Below are positions 17,746 through 25,758 of a DNA stretch of 64,000 nt, in pieces. Position numbers and translations under genes: made by a program. The stretch is taken from NCBI GenBank assembly GCA_964537825.1, contig CAZIDL010000002.1, positions 1-64,000 of the forward strand. Reading direction: 5' to 3'. The notes under the pieces were generated by a model. That model was not told the origin of the DNA. It was given only the letters and a program-made list of their open reading frames with translations, and made no database searches. The DNA comes from CAZIDL01 sp964537825. Lineage in GTDB: Bacteria > Bacteroidota > Bacteroidia > Flavobacteriales_D > CAYVSK01. Each line of letters opens with the position of its first letter. The first letter of the stretch is position 1.

Positions 17746-20121
17746 TTACTCCTTTATCACCTTTTCCCTACCGATCACGCGGCGGCTCTCTTCATCACGG
17801 AGCATCAGGATGTAAACTCCTGACCGGAGATCACTACCGTCCATGTTGGCGTTATTTCCGGAACGGAGCGATTCTTTGAGCTTGCGCCCTTGCATGTCGT
17901 AAAGGCAGAGCTCCACTTTCCCAGCTCTTTCCCAACTCACTTTAAAGCCCTCTTTAAAGGGCACAGGAGCTACTTCGACCTGCCCGCTTGCCTGCTGGTC
18001 CAGCGATCGTACTTTTGAGCTACTGTACCCATCGATGCGGAATTTGTCGATGCCAGCCTCGGTCACCTTATCCCCGTTCGGATCGGCCGCAGTGAAATGC
18101 AATTCCATGCTATCGGGAAAAGGCCCATACGGTTGAAGGTCCACCGAAACTTCCCCCCAATTCTGCGCTTGATCGGGAACCGTATCGATGGTCGCATGAA
18201 GCCCCCCTCCATGGAGGCTTATAAATAGGGAATCCCCACCGATCCCACCGAAATCTGCCGATATGAACCAGCATTGGAAGCGAAGCGTCGGGTCATCGTA
18301 CGCACTCAGATCCATGCGAGGAGAAATCAGGGTGGTGCTTCCTGAATCCACCTCATCCTCGTTGGGTTGGCTTCCCTGATTCCCGGTCACATAGGCCTGA
18401 TCCCTGCAATCCCCCACTACATCCTCATCGGGATTGAATTGAATGCCTGAATAAGACGTCCCATTAGGCTCACCTCGTTCCCACTGCCCCGTATCCGCGG
18501 TGCTTTGAACGTCCCATCCGAGATCCATCGAGAAATCATCCGCATATCCCGGTGCCAGGGGGATCGTAAGGGTGTCCGGCCCGTCGATCTTTACGCTGTC
18601 CGGGCAGGAAGGATGATAACCCCATTTTCCAGCATCGAGCTGATAGCTCCCCGCATAAACGTTGTTCAGGACCGCCACCCCGTTGGTATTGCTCAAACCG
18701 CTGAAGCCAAGTCCTTTGCTCTGGAGAAGAGCTTCAGCACCATCGATCGGGTCACCCGAAGATGCCTCCTCGAACTCGATACGCACGGTATACTTCTGCC
18801 GTGGTTCGAGTTGAACGTCCTTGTTGACGGTCGTGTTCTGGGACAAAGAGACCGTTACGGTATCCGGGAGATAAGCAGGATGGCTGTAACGCACATCGTA
18901 GGTCCCTGCTGTGAGGATCCCGTTCGCATATTCACCGGTAATATCACTGTGGTCGACGATGCTATCGGGCAGAATGGTCACTTTGGCATCATTGATAGGG
19001 GCTCCGTTGCTCTGATCGGTCACGCTCCCTTCGAGGTAGCAACCCCTCTCGTAGGTCGGCCCGAGAATGTAGAGCCCGTTCTCGATGTCGGAAACGATCA
19101 GGTTCCCGGAAGGCAGCCAAGGGTATACGCCCCAAGCTCCGTTGAAGCCGTCGCCGCTCATTCCGGGCGATGTATCGAAGCGCCCGACTTCTACAATGTT
19201 CCCCGGCTTGGAGACGTCGTGGATCACGACGCCATCGCGGTAATAGGAAGTGATCAGGTATTCGTTCCAAAAATGGGTGTTGTGAGGGATGGACCCTGAG
19301 CCCGGAGTGACCTGGGTTCGGTCGGTCTCCATGATGTTGCTGGGATTGCTCACATCATATGCCCCGATGTAGCCATCGCTCACTTCGTCCGTGGTATAAA
19401 GATGATCCCCGTCGTCAGCCACCCATGCGTTGTGGGAAAAGTCGTTCGGACTCCTGTGAGAGCCGAGCACTTGCGGGTTTGAAGGGTCTGAAACGTCCAC
19501 GATCCTGAATTCGCCGTCGTAAACGTGGCAGGCGTACAGGGTATCCTTCCGCACCATCCCATCATGCACATAACTTTGGTCGTAAGTACCGATCTCCACG
19601 GGATTCATCGGATTTCCAACGAGGTCCAACATGATAACGCCGCCGTTCCCACGGTCCGAACCGAAGATGTAGGCTATGCCGCTGCTGTCGATGTAGAGGT
19701 TGTGGGCGGTGCTCCAGGTATTACCGGCAGGACCCGTATAGGTGGTCTCGGAAAGGTTGGTGCTACCAGGAAGGGGCGATAGATCGATGATCTTTAGCCC
19801 CCCACCTCCTTCGTTCACGATATACGCATGGTCGTTGTAGGTTTTGATATCTCTCCAGGTAGTTGAGGCCTGTTCCTCGGAATAATAGACTTCAGTGGGG
19901 CTCCCGGGAATGGTCACATCGACGATGGAAACGCCGGTGTCGTTCACTCCAACGATGGCGTATTCGTTCCCGTTCCCATCCACATACCCCCAGATATCAC
20001 TGATATCACTATTGTGGAGGTTCTGATAATCGAGCTGACCGAGTTTGCTGATGTTCGTGTTCTGAGCCTGCAGAAAGGAAATGAAGAGCAGGAAGGGTAC
20101 TACGATAAGGATGCGTTGCAT
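17746..20121 (-). CDS. Secreted LVIVD-repeat (choice-of-anchor B) protein with T9SS domain
   Basis: A 791-residue exported protein. The signal peptide is residues 1-19 (ending SFLQAQ). A beta-propeller of LVIVD-type repeats covers about 20-385 (units such as VSIVDVTIPGSPTEV and FRIVDVSDPSNPQV). This is the choice-of-anchor B architecture. Two carboxypeptidase-regulatory-like beta domains (about 395-550), a jelly-roll adhesion domain (about 555-720) and a T9SS sorting domain (about 725-791, with the YDMQGRKL strand) follow. It is probably a cell-surface or released adhesin. The frame is open upstream to 20208, but the signal peptide sets the start at 20121. It lies 131 nt past parC. Confidence 0.88.
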   Translation of the reverse strand: MQRILIVVPFLLFISFLQAQNTNISKLGQLDYQNLHNSDISDIWGYVDGNGNEYAIVGVNDTGVSIVDVTIPGSPTEVYYSEEQASTTWRDIKTYNDHAYIVNEGGGGLKIIDLSPLPGSTNLSETTYTGPAGNTWSTAHNLYIDSSGIAYIFGSDRGNGGVIMLDLVGNPMNPVEIGTYDQSYVHDGMVRKDTLYACHVYDGEFRIVDVSDPSNPQVLGSHRSPNDFSHNAWVADDGDHLYTTDEVSDGYIGAYDVSNPSNIMETDRTQVTPGSGSIPHNTHFWNEYLITSYYRDGVVIHDVSKPGNIVEVGRFDTSPGMSGDGFNGAWGVYPWLPSGNLIVSDIENGLYILGPTYERGCYLEGSVTDQSNGAPINDAKVTILPDSIVDHSDITGEYANGILTAGTYDVRYSHPAYLPDTVTVSLSQNTTVNKDVQLEPRQKYTVRIEFEEASSGDPIDGAEALLQSKGLGFSGLSNTNGVAVLNNVYAGSYQLDAGKWGYHPSCPDSVKIDGPDTLTIPLAPGYADDFSMDLGWDVQSTADTGQWERGEPNGTSYSGIQFNPDEDVVGDCRDQAYVTGNQGSQPNEDEVDSGSTTLISPRMDLSAYDDPTLRFQCWFISADFGGIGGDSLFISLHGGGLHATIDTVPDQAQNWGEVSVDLQPYGPFPDSMELHFTAADPNGDKVTEAGIDKFRIDGYSSSKVRSLDQQASGQVEVAPVPFKEGFKVSWERAGKVELCLYDMQGRKLKESLRSGNNANMDGSDLRSGVYILMLRDEESRRVIGREKVIKE

Positions 20122-20252
20122 GGAGTTCTTACTGATGAGGTACGTGAAGATAAGGTTCTTGGAAGAATGGAAGGAACAGCTCTGCCACTCCTTTGGTGGC
20201 TCGGCCAAAAAGCAAGCAGATCACTGAAAGCTTTGAAAGCAGCGCTCAAAGG

Positions 20253-22898
20253 TTATTCGCTCCCCAGGTCCAAACGCATCTGTTCCTCTCCTTCCTCCCC
20301 ATCATCATCCGCGTTATTTCCTTCGCCCTCTGAATCCGAGGATCCTTGATCATCCCCTTCCTTCTCATCCTGTGGGGCAGGCTCCTGATAGTCGATAAGC
20401 TCGATCTTGCTGATAGGATCGCGCCCGAGAAGGTTTCCTTTGGCCTTCATGCCCTTTATACCCACAAGTTCTTCCAATGAGAATTCTTCCGCTTCCCGGT
20501 CGCTGCTCCGGCCATCATAGTTCACTTTGATGACCGGCGCCTTCATGCTCGTAGCAAAAAGGATCCGAGAATCCGGATGGTCGGTCACAACAGGGGTTCG
20601 CTTCACAACCTCTTCGGCCTGGAATCGCTTGACCCTGTATTCTTTCTTCTCCCCGTCGAAATGAACCAAGCTTATAACCCGTTCCGGTTCCCATTTCTCG
20701 ATATGAAGAAGGTCCTCGTCGAAATGGGTGTTCAGGTCATGATCCAGGAGTTGATAATGACCGGAATGGGTTAAGGTCAGGATCTTGTCATCCCCGCCGA
20801 AGGTGCCGAGGTATTCACCCCGTTCATCCACGTTCAGACGGAAAACGGAAGGATCGAACCAGATCTTGCGGGATCCGAGGGTAGAACTTCCCACATCCTT
20901 CTGTTCGATCCGGCTCACTGCATGCTTGGTCAGGATATTCCCCTGGGCATTACGGCTTTTGATGCTGTATTCACCGAGATCCACCAGGAATTTGAGTTTC
21001 TTCAGGCGCGGCTTCGGCTTTAATATTACTTCCAGCGTTTCAGTTCTTCCGTTGGGGTTTTCGGTGAAATAAAGGATCTTGGACCCCTTCTTCCCTTTCG
21101 TAAGATCATACTCGCGGTCACGGGTCACGCGCGGCACATTGAAGCGCTTGATCCTTACGGGGCCGTCCTTGCCATCGATATAGACCATGTGATAGATGGT
21201 CCGCTCATCACTCCGTTTCCACACGCTCGCATGACGGATGTTCTTTCCTACGAACTTCTTGCTGTCCACTTGAGTGACCATCATGGTGCCATCGTCCCGA
21301 AAGACGATGATGTTGTCGATGTCGGAACAGTCGCATACGTACTCACCTTCCCGCTTCAACCCGTGACCGATGAAGCCTTCTTTCCAATTCGCATAGAGCT
21401 TTTTGTTTGCGACGGTCACCTTGTGTGCCTCGATGGACTCGAATTGGCGGATCTCGCTCTTCCGCCCCCGTCCTTTTCCGTATTTCTTCTTGAGGTGTCG
21501 GAAGTGCTCGATCGTATATTCCGTAATGTTCGCAAGCTTCTCCTCGAGTTCCGCGATCGCATTCTCCAGTTCCTTGATCTTTTCTTCGGCCTGGAAACTA
21601 TCGTATTTGGAAATACGCTTGATGCGGATCTCCGTAAGCCGGAGGATGTCGTTATCGGAGATCGGGCGCTTCAATCGTTTCTCGAAAGGGCGCATCCCAT
21701 CCCAGATCGTCTGAAGAACGGCTTCCCAGGTCTCGCATTCCTCGATCCGTCGATAGATCCTTTCCTCGATAAAGATCTTTTCGAGCGATGAAAAATGCCA
21801 TTGTTCCTCGAGCTCGTCCTTTCGGATCTCGAGTTCCTGCCGAAGCAACTCCTGAGTACGTTCGGTGGATCGCTGAAGGATCTCGCTCACGCCAAGGAAT
21901 CGAGGCCGTCCTTCGTCGATCACGGTGGCATTTGGGTGAAGGGTGTCCTCGCAGTCGGTAAAAGCGTAGAGGGCATCGATCGTCTTATCCGGGGATACAC
22001 CAGAAGGAAGGTGGACCTTGATCTCCACTTCTTCCGCCGTATTATCCTCCACCTTCCGGATCTTGATCTTTCCCTTGTCGTTGGCCTTTACGATGGAATC
22101 GATCAGACTGCTGGTCGTGGTCCCATAAGGGATCTCCGTGATCGTGAGGGCCTTTTCGTCATCATCCTTTTGGATCCGTGCCCTTATACGGATCTTTCCC
22201 CCTCGCTTGCCATCGTTGTACTGATCCACTTCGATCAGTCCGCCAGCGGGAAGATCAGGGACAAGTTCAGGTTTCTTTCCTTGCAGGATATCGATGGAAG
22301 CATCGAGTAGCTCATTGAAATTGTGAGGAAGGATCCGGCAAGCCAATCCTACTGCGATCCCTTCCACCCCCTGGGCCAGTAATAGCGGGAATTTCACGGG
22401 CAGCGCGATGGGCTCGTAGTTCCGCCCATCGTAAGAGAGCTGCCATTCGGTGATCTTCTTGTTGAAACAGACCTCCTTGGCGAATTCGGAAAGTCGGGCT
22501 TCGATGTAACGGGGAGCAGCAGCGCTGTCCCCGGTCAGCACATTCCCCCAATTCCCTTGGGGGTCGATGAGCAACCCTTTCTGACCAAGCTGAACGAGCG
22601 CATCACCGATGGAGGCATCTCCATGGGGATGGTATTTCATGGACTCCCCGATGATGTTGGCCACTTTGTTGTAACGCCCATCGTCCATTGTCCGCATCGC
22701 ATGTAGGATGCGACGCTGGACGGGCTTCAGCCCATCATCCATCAATGGCACGGCCCGTTCCAGGATCACATAGGAGGCGTAATCGAGGAACCATTCCTGA
22801 TACATCCCTGAAAGGGGGATGACGTGCTCCATCTCTCCTCCCCTGCTCGCTCCGTTCTCGGATGATGCCTCTTCTTCGGGGCGTTCGTCTTCTGCCAT
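20253..22898 (-). CDS. parC: DNA topoisomerase IV subunit A
   Basis: An 881-residue type IIA topoisomerase subunit that decatenates chromosomes with ParE. The N-terminal acidic segment (1-22) is followed by the breakage-reunion domain, with the active Tyr Y131 in AAAPRYIEARLS and the quinolone region YHPHGDASIGD (89-99). It lacks a GyrA box, and its C-terminal half differs from gyrase in the way Bacteroidota ParC proteins do. The last 50 or so residues are Asp/Glu/Ser-rich. The promoter lies 6 nt before the ATG, so the mRNA is probably leaderless. The usual partner parE is not adjacent. Confidence 0.95.
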   Translation of the reverse strand: MAEDERPEEEASSENGASRGGEMEHVIPLSGMYQEWFLDYASYVILERAVPLMDDGLKPVQRRILHAMRTMDDGRYNKVANIIGESMKYHPHGDASIGDALVQLGQKGLLIDPQGNWGNVLTGDSAAAPRYIEARLSEFAKEVCFNKKITEWQLSYDGRNYEPIALPVKFPLLLAQGVEGIAVGLACRILPHNFNELLDASIDILQGKKPELVPDLPAGGLIEVDQYNDGKRGGKIRIRARIQKDDDEKALTITEIPYGTTTSSLIDSIVKANDKGKIKIRKVEDNTAEEVEIKVHLPSGVSPDKTIDALYAFTDCEDTLHPNATVIDEGRPRFLGVSEILQRSTERTQELLRQELEIRKDELEEQWHFSSLEKIFIEERIYRRIEECETWEAVLQTIWDGMRPFEKRLKRPISDNDILRLTEIRIKRISKYDSFQAEEKIKELENAIAELEEKLANITEYTIEHFRHLKKKYGKGRGRKSEIRQFESIEAHKVTVANKKLYANWKEGFIGHGLKREGEYVCDCSDIDNIIVFRDDGTMMVTQVDSKKFVGKNIRHASVWKRSDERTIYHMVYIDGKDGPVRIKRFNVPRVTRDREYDLTKGKKGSKILYFTENPNGRTETLEVILKPKPRLKKLKFLVDLGEYSIKSRNAQGNILTKHAVSRIEQKDVGSSTLGSRKIWFDPSVFRLNVDERGEYLGTFGGDDKILTLTHSGHYQLLDHDLNTHFDEDLLHIEKWEPERVISLVHFDGEKKEYRVKRFQAEEVVKRTPVVTDHPDSRILFATSMKAPVIKVNYDGRSSDREAEEFSLEELVGIKGMKAKGNLLGRDPISKIELIDYQEPAPQDEKEGDDQGSSDSEGEGNNADDDGEEGEEQMRLDLGSE

Positions 22899-22904
22899 AT
22901 CCTA

Positions 22905-22912
22905 CAAAAATA
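22905..22912 (-). promoter_or_regulatory. -7 promoter element for parC
   Basis: The minus strand reads TATTTTTG, ending 6 nt before the ATG at 22898. Transcription should start at or within a few bases of the start codon. Confidence 0.65.
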
Positions 22913-23011
22913 GGAAGTTCGGCGTTGCGATGGTCGGACGGGGGCTTTCCCGTTCTACTGCATATTCAAATTCCGGAAATTCGCAGGTCTCAGAAAAAAG
23001 GAAAGCTGAGG

Positions 23012-23497
23012 ATGGCCATAAAGAACGTTCACGTGATCGGTCTTAACGAATTCCAGGAGGAAGTGATGATCCATCTTTCCCTTGGCCGTCGTCTTAGCTT
23101 TCCCAGTAAAACCGGTGATCTTCATGTGGCTTCCAAGTTCATGGTGAGGGAGTATGAGGATGCCAGGGGCAAACGGGTCGCCGATGAAGAGCGGATCAAG
23201 GGGATCGAAACCAGCTTACCCGGGCCCTCGATCCACATCCATGTGGAGGAAGGGATGCAGCTCTCCGATCTTCAGGATCAGGAAAGTTACACCTATGAGG
23301 TGGCAAGTATCTTTCTCGGGGCAAAGGATCAGGAAGAACTTCAGGATCACTACTATCGGTTCCTGGAGGAGCTTGGCCTCAGCTTCGAGCGAGAAGTCGA
23401 TCTGAAAGCGCTCCAGGAGGAAGCTTCCGATGAATACCATGAACGAAGCCTGATGGCGGGGCGAGGCTCCTTATCTTTGATGCACTCCTATGGCTGA
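23012..23497 (+). CDS. Conserved-looking protein of unknown function
   Basis: 161 residues, not recognised. It has no signal peptide or membrane segment. It begins MAIKNVHVIGLNEF and has mixed alpha/beta character, with a Glu-rich C-terminal helix (FLEELGLSFEREVDLKALQ, about 122-140). The ATG is preceded by an A/G-rich stretch (gaaagctgagg), and the gene overlaps the next gene by 8 nt, which suggests translational coupling. Composition and codon use look like the neighbours, so I treat it as real. Its tight link to the PRPP-binding protein downstream is the only functional clue. Confidence 0.65.
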   Translation: MAIKNVHVIGLNEFQEEVMIHLSLGRRLSFPSKTGDLHVASKFMVREYEDARGKRVADEERIKGIETSLPGPSIHIHVEEGMQLSDLQDQESYTYEVASIFLGAKDQEELQDHYYRFLEELGLSFEREVDLKALQEEASDEYHERSLMAGRGSLSLMHSYG

Positions 23498-23993
23498 ACG
23501 AACGCTGATCATGGACCCCCAGCGGGTAGAGTACAAGCTCCAGCGGATCGCCCGCCAGATCTCGGAAAAATATTTCTCCGAGAAAGAACTCGTGATCATC
23601 GGCATTCGGGAGGACGGTGAGCGGATCGCCCAGCGCCTTCGCTCGATCCTCGGGGAACTCGGCGAATTCAGGATCAAAGAGGCCACCATCTCCCTTGATA
23701 AACGCACCCCTCTTGAGGCTGCTTTTGAGACCAGCATCGAACAAGAAGTGCTCGATGAAAGTTCGGTCATATTGGTCGATGATGTGGTGAACTCCGGTCG
23801 GACCCTCGCCTACACCACTCAATGGATCCTTCAGCGTCCGGTCCGGAGCATTACGACAGTCGCCCTTGTGGACCGCGAGCACCACCGATTTCCGATAAGA
23901 GCGGACTTAGTAGGAACGACCCTTGCGACCACGATGAAGCAGCACATCGAAGTGGAACCCCAGGGCTATGGCGAAAAGGTCTATCTGGAATAA
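23490..23993 (+). CDS. Phosphoribosyltransferase family protein (PyrR/Hpt-like)
   Basis: A 167-residue type I phosphoribosyltransferase fold. The PRPP-binding loop is VILVDDVVNSGRT (93-105), with IIGIREDGERIA (36-47) as the preceding PPi-loop region. The substrate hood is too diverged to name the base. It resembles PyrR, but the true pyrR lies at 54063-54620 beside pyrB. In other Bacteroidota a gene of this kind sits next to the shikimate kinase gene (from memory), as here. It overlaps the upstream unknown gene by 8 nt, and its 3' end overlaps the convergent aroK gene by 13 nt. Confidence 0.8.
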   Translation: MAERTLIMDPQRVEYKLQRIARQISEKYFSEKELVIIGIREDGERIAQRLRSILGELGEFRIKEATISLDKRTPLEAAFETSIEQEVLDESSVILVDDVVNSGRTLAYTTQWILQRPVRSITTVALVDREHHRFPIRADLVGTTLATTMKQHIEVEPQGYGEKVYLE

Positions 23994-24487
23994 TAAAGTT
24001 CCAGGATCCTTGCTGCGTTCTTTTCCGGCTCCTCAGCTTCCACTTTCACCGTCAGATCAGCCATATGGTAATAGGCTTCTCGCTTCCGGAGCTGCTCCCT
24101 GATACGCTTTTCATCGCTTCCTGCTAGTTTAGGCCTTTCCCTGCTCTCCCCCTTTAAACGAGAACTTAACAGTCCTGGATCGGCCTTTAAGTGGATCAAG
24201 GTCCCGTGCTCTTGCATAATGCTCAGGTTGCTCTCATAACATGGCGTTCCACCTCCGCAAGCGATAACAGCCGGTCTACAGGTCGCCAATTCTTCGAGCA
24301 GCTCTTTTTCTGTTCTTCTAAAAGCTGATTCTCCGTAATTATCGAAGTATTCGCGGATCGCCATCCCCACCCGTTCTTGGATCCGGTCATCCAGATCCTC
24401 GAAAGGACGCTGCAATCTTTCGGCAAGGATCCGTCCGATCGTGCTCTTTCCGACACCCATATAACCGATAAGAAAAAGCTGTCCCAT
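23981..24487 (-). CDS. aroK: Shikimate kinase
   Basis: A 168-residue enzyme that phosphorylates shikimate at O3 with ATP in aromatic amino-acid synthesis. Walker A is GYMGVGKS (8-15). The shikimate-contacting acidic motif DLDD is at 31-34 and Arg57 in the AFRRTE motif. The GGG at 78-80 binds substrate. The LID region holds ERPKL (about 117-121). The length is standard. It converges on the phosphoribosyltransferase gene with a 13-nt overlap and is divergent from the acetyltransferase-like gene. A weak -7-like TATCTTGC (24504-24511, minus) lies upstream. Confidence 0.95.
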   Translation of the reverse strand: MGQLFLIGYMGVGKSTIGRILAERLQRPFEDLDDRIQERVGMAIREYFDNYGESAFRRTEKELLEELATCRPAVIACGGGTPCYESNLSIMQEHGTLIHLKADPGLLSSRLKGESRERPKLAGSDEKRIREQLRKREAYYHMADLTVKVEAEEPEKNAARILELYYSR

Positions 24488-24515
24488 AGGAATGGGCTTG
24501 CTAGCAAGATACGCT

Positions 24516-24523
24516 TAATTTCG
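24516..24523 (+). promoter_or_regulatory. -7 promoter element for the acetyltransferase-like gene
   Basis: TAATTTCG, 20 nt upstream of the preferred ATG at 24544. An out-of-frame ATG at 24530 and an in-frame GTG at 24526 also lie close to the expected transcription start. Confidence 0.55.
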
Positions 24524-24543
24524 CGGTGCATGACGTCATCCGC

Positions 24544-25695
24544 ATGAAGCTTGTCCCTGTCGATTCAAAGAAACGGATCAAAGCCTTTCAAAAGGTCCCC
24601 TGGCGTATCTACGCGGACGACCCCAATTGGATCCCCCATCTCAAGCAAGATGTAGAAGCGGTCTTCGACCCAAAGAAGAACAAGTATTGGCGGCACGGAG
24701 AAGCCGAGCGTTGGGTCCTCATGAACGATCGGGAAGAACCGATCGGACGCGTTGCTGCCTTTATCCATCATAAACAAGGGTGGGGTGGGATGGGCTTCTT
24801 CGAGTGCATCAACGATAAGGAAGCGGCCTTCATGCTTTTCGACCGCTGCAAGGAGTGGTTGGAAGAGCGCGGAATGGACCGGATGGACGGCCCCATCAAT
24901 TTTGGAGAAAAGGACAAATTCTGGGGACTGATCATCGAGAACTTCGATCTTCCTCCTTATTACGGGCAGAACTACAACCCACCTTACTACGTGGATCTTT
25001 TTGAAGCTTATGGCTTCAAGATCTATTATAAGCAGATCATTTTCCATCGGGATCTGGAGGAACCACTTCAGGATAAGTACCGGGAAAGGGCGGATCGGAT
25101 CCTCGACAATCCCAGGTATGAGTTCCGAACGATCGAAAAGGACAAACCGGAAAAGTATGCAGAGGACTTTCGGGTGGTGTACAACCGTGCCTGGAAGTCA
25201 CACCAGGGCTTCAAGGAGATGCCCCACTATCAGGCCCGAGCCGTTCTCGATAACATGATGCCGATCATGGATGAGAATTTGATCTGGTACGTCTATTTCG
25301 ATGGTGAACCGATCGGTTTTTACGTATCCTTACCCGAGTTGAACGAGATCTTTAGGTATGTCAACGGAGATCTGAACTGGTGGGGGAAATTGAAATTCCT
25401 TTACCACAAAAAGCGAGGCTCGGTGCGAACTGCGTTCGGAGTGGCATTTGGGATCGACCCGGATTTTCAAGGCAAGGGAATAGAAGGTGCTATCTTTCAA
25501 AAACTAGAACAACGGCTGGTCTACGATCTCAAACAACCATACACGGACTTGATCATCACCTGGATCGGTGATTTCAATCCCAAGATGATCCGGATCATCG
25601 AGAACCTGGGTCCCACCCGGATCCGAGAAATGGCCACTTACCGGAAACTCTTCGATGAGAACGCCGAATTCCAACGGGCGGCTACGGTGAAATAA
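24544..25695 (+). CDS. GNAT-like acyltransferase of unknown substrate
   Basis: 383 residues, no export signal. The C-terminal half carries the GNAT-like acyl-CoA core: FGVAFGIDPDFQGKGIEGA (about 297-315) resembles motif A (Q/RxxGxG/A), and LIITWIGDFNPKMIRIIENLG (split about 335-355) resembles motif B, where Asn and the following helix line the site. The N-terminal half looks like a second, diverged GNAT fold (PIGRVAAFIHHK and GFFEC). The substrate is unknown. I chose the ATG at 24544. A GTG six codons upstream is also possible. A two-way terminator follows directly. Confidence 0.75.
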   Translation: MKLVPVDSKKRIKAFQKVPWRIYADDPNWIPHLKQDVEAVFDPKKNKYWRHGEAERWVLMNDREEPIGRVAAFIHHKQGWGGMGFFECINDKEAAFMLFDRCKEWLEERGMDRMDGPINFGEKDKFWGLIIENFDLPPYYGQNYNPPYYVDLFEAYGFKIYYKQIIFHRDLEEPLQDKYRERADRILDNPRYEFRTIEKDKPEKYAEDFRVVYNRAWKSHQGFKEMPHYQARAVLDNMMPIMDENLIWYVYFDGEPIGFYVSLPELNEIFRYVNGDLNWWGKLKFLYHKKRGSVRTAFGVAFGIDPDFQGKGIEGAIFQKLEQRLVYDLKQPYTDLIITWIGDFNPKMIRIIENLGPTRIREMATYRKLFDENAEFQRAATVK

Positions 25696-25727
25696 AAAAG
25701 CCCGCAGGAGCTTCCTACGGGCTTTTT
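25694..25727. terminator. Bidirectional terminator between GNAT-like gene and rpsA
   Basis: A near-perfect hairpin (AAAAAGCCCG, one C-A mismatch, AGGA, then the complement) has an A-run on the left and a T-run on the right, so it can end both convergent transcripts. It overlaps the last bases of the plus-strand gene. Confidence 0.85.
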
Positions 25728-25758
25728 TCCATTAAGGACCGAAAGCTAGAAGGACGGA

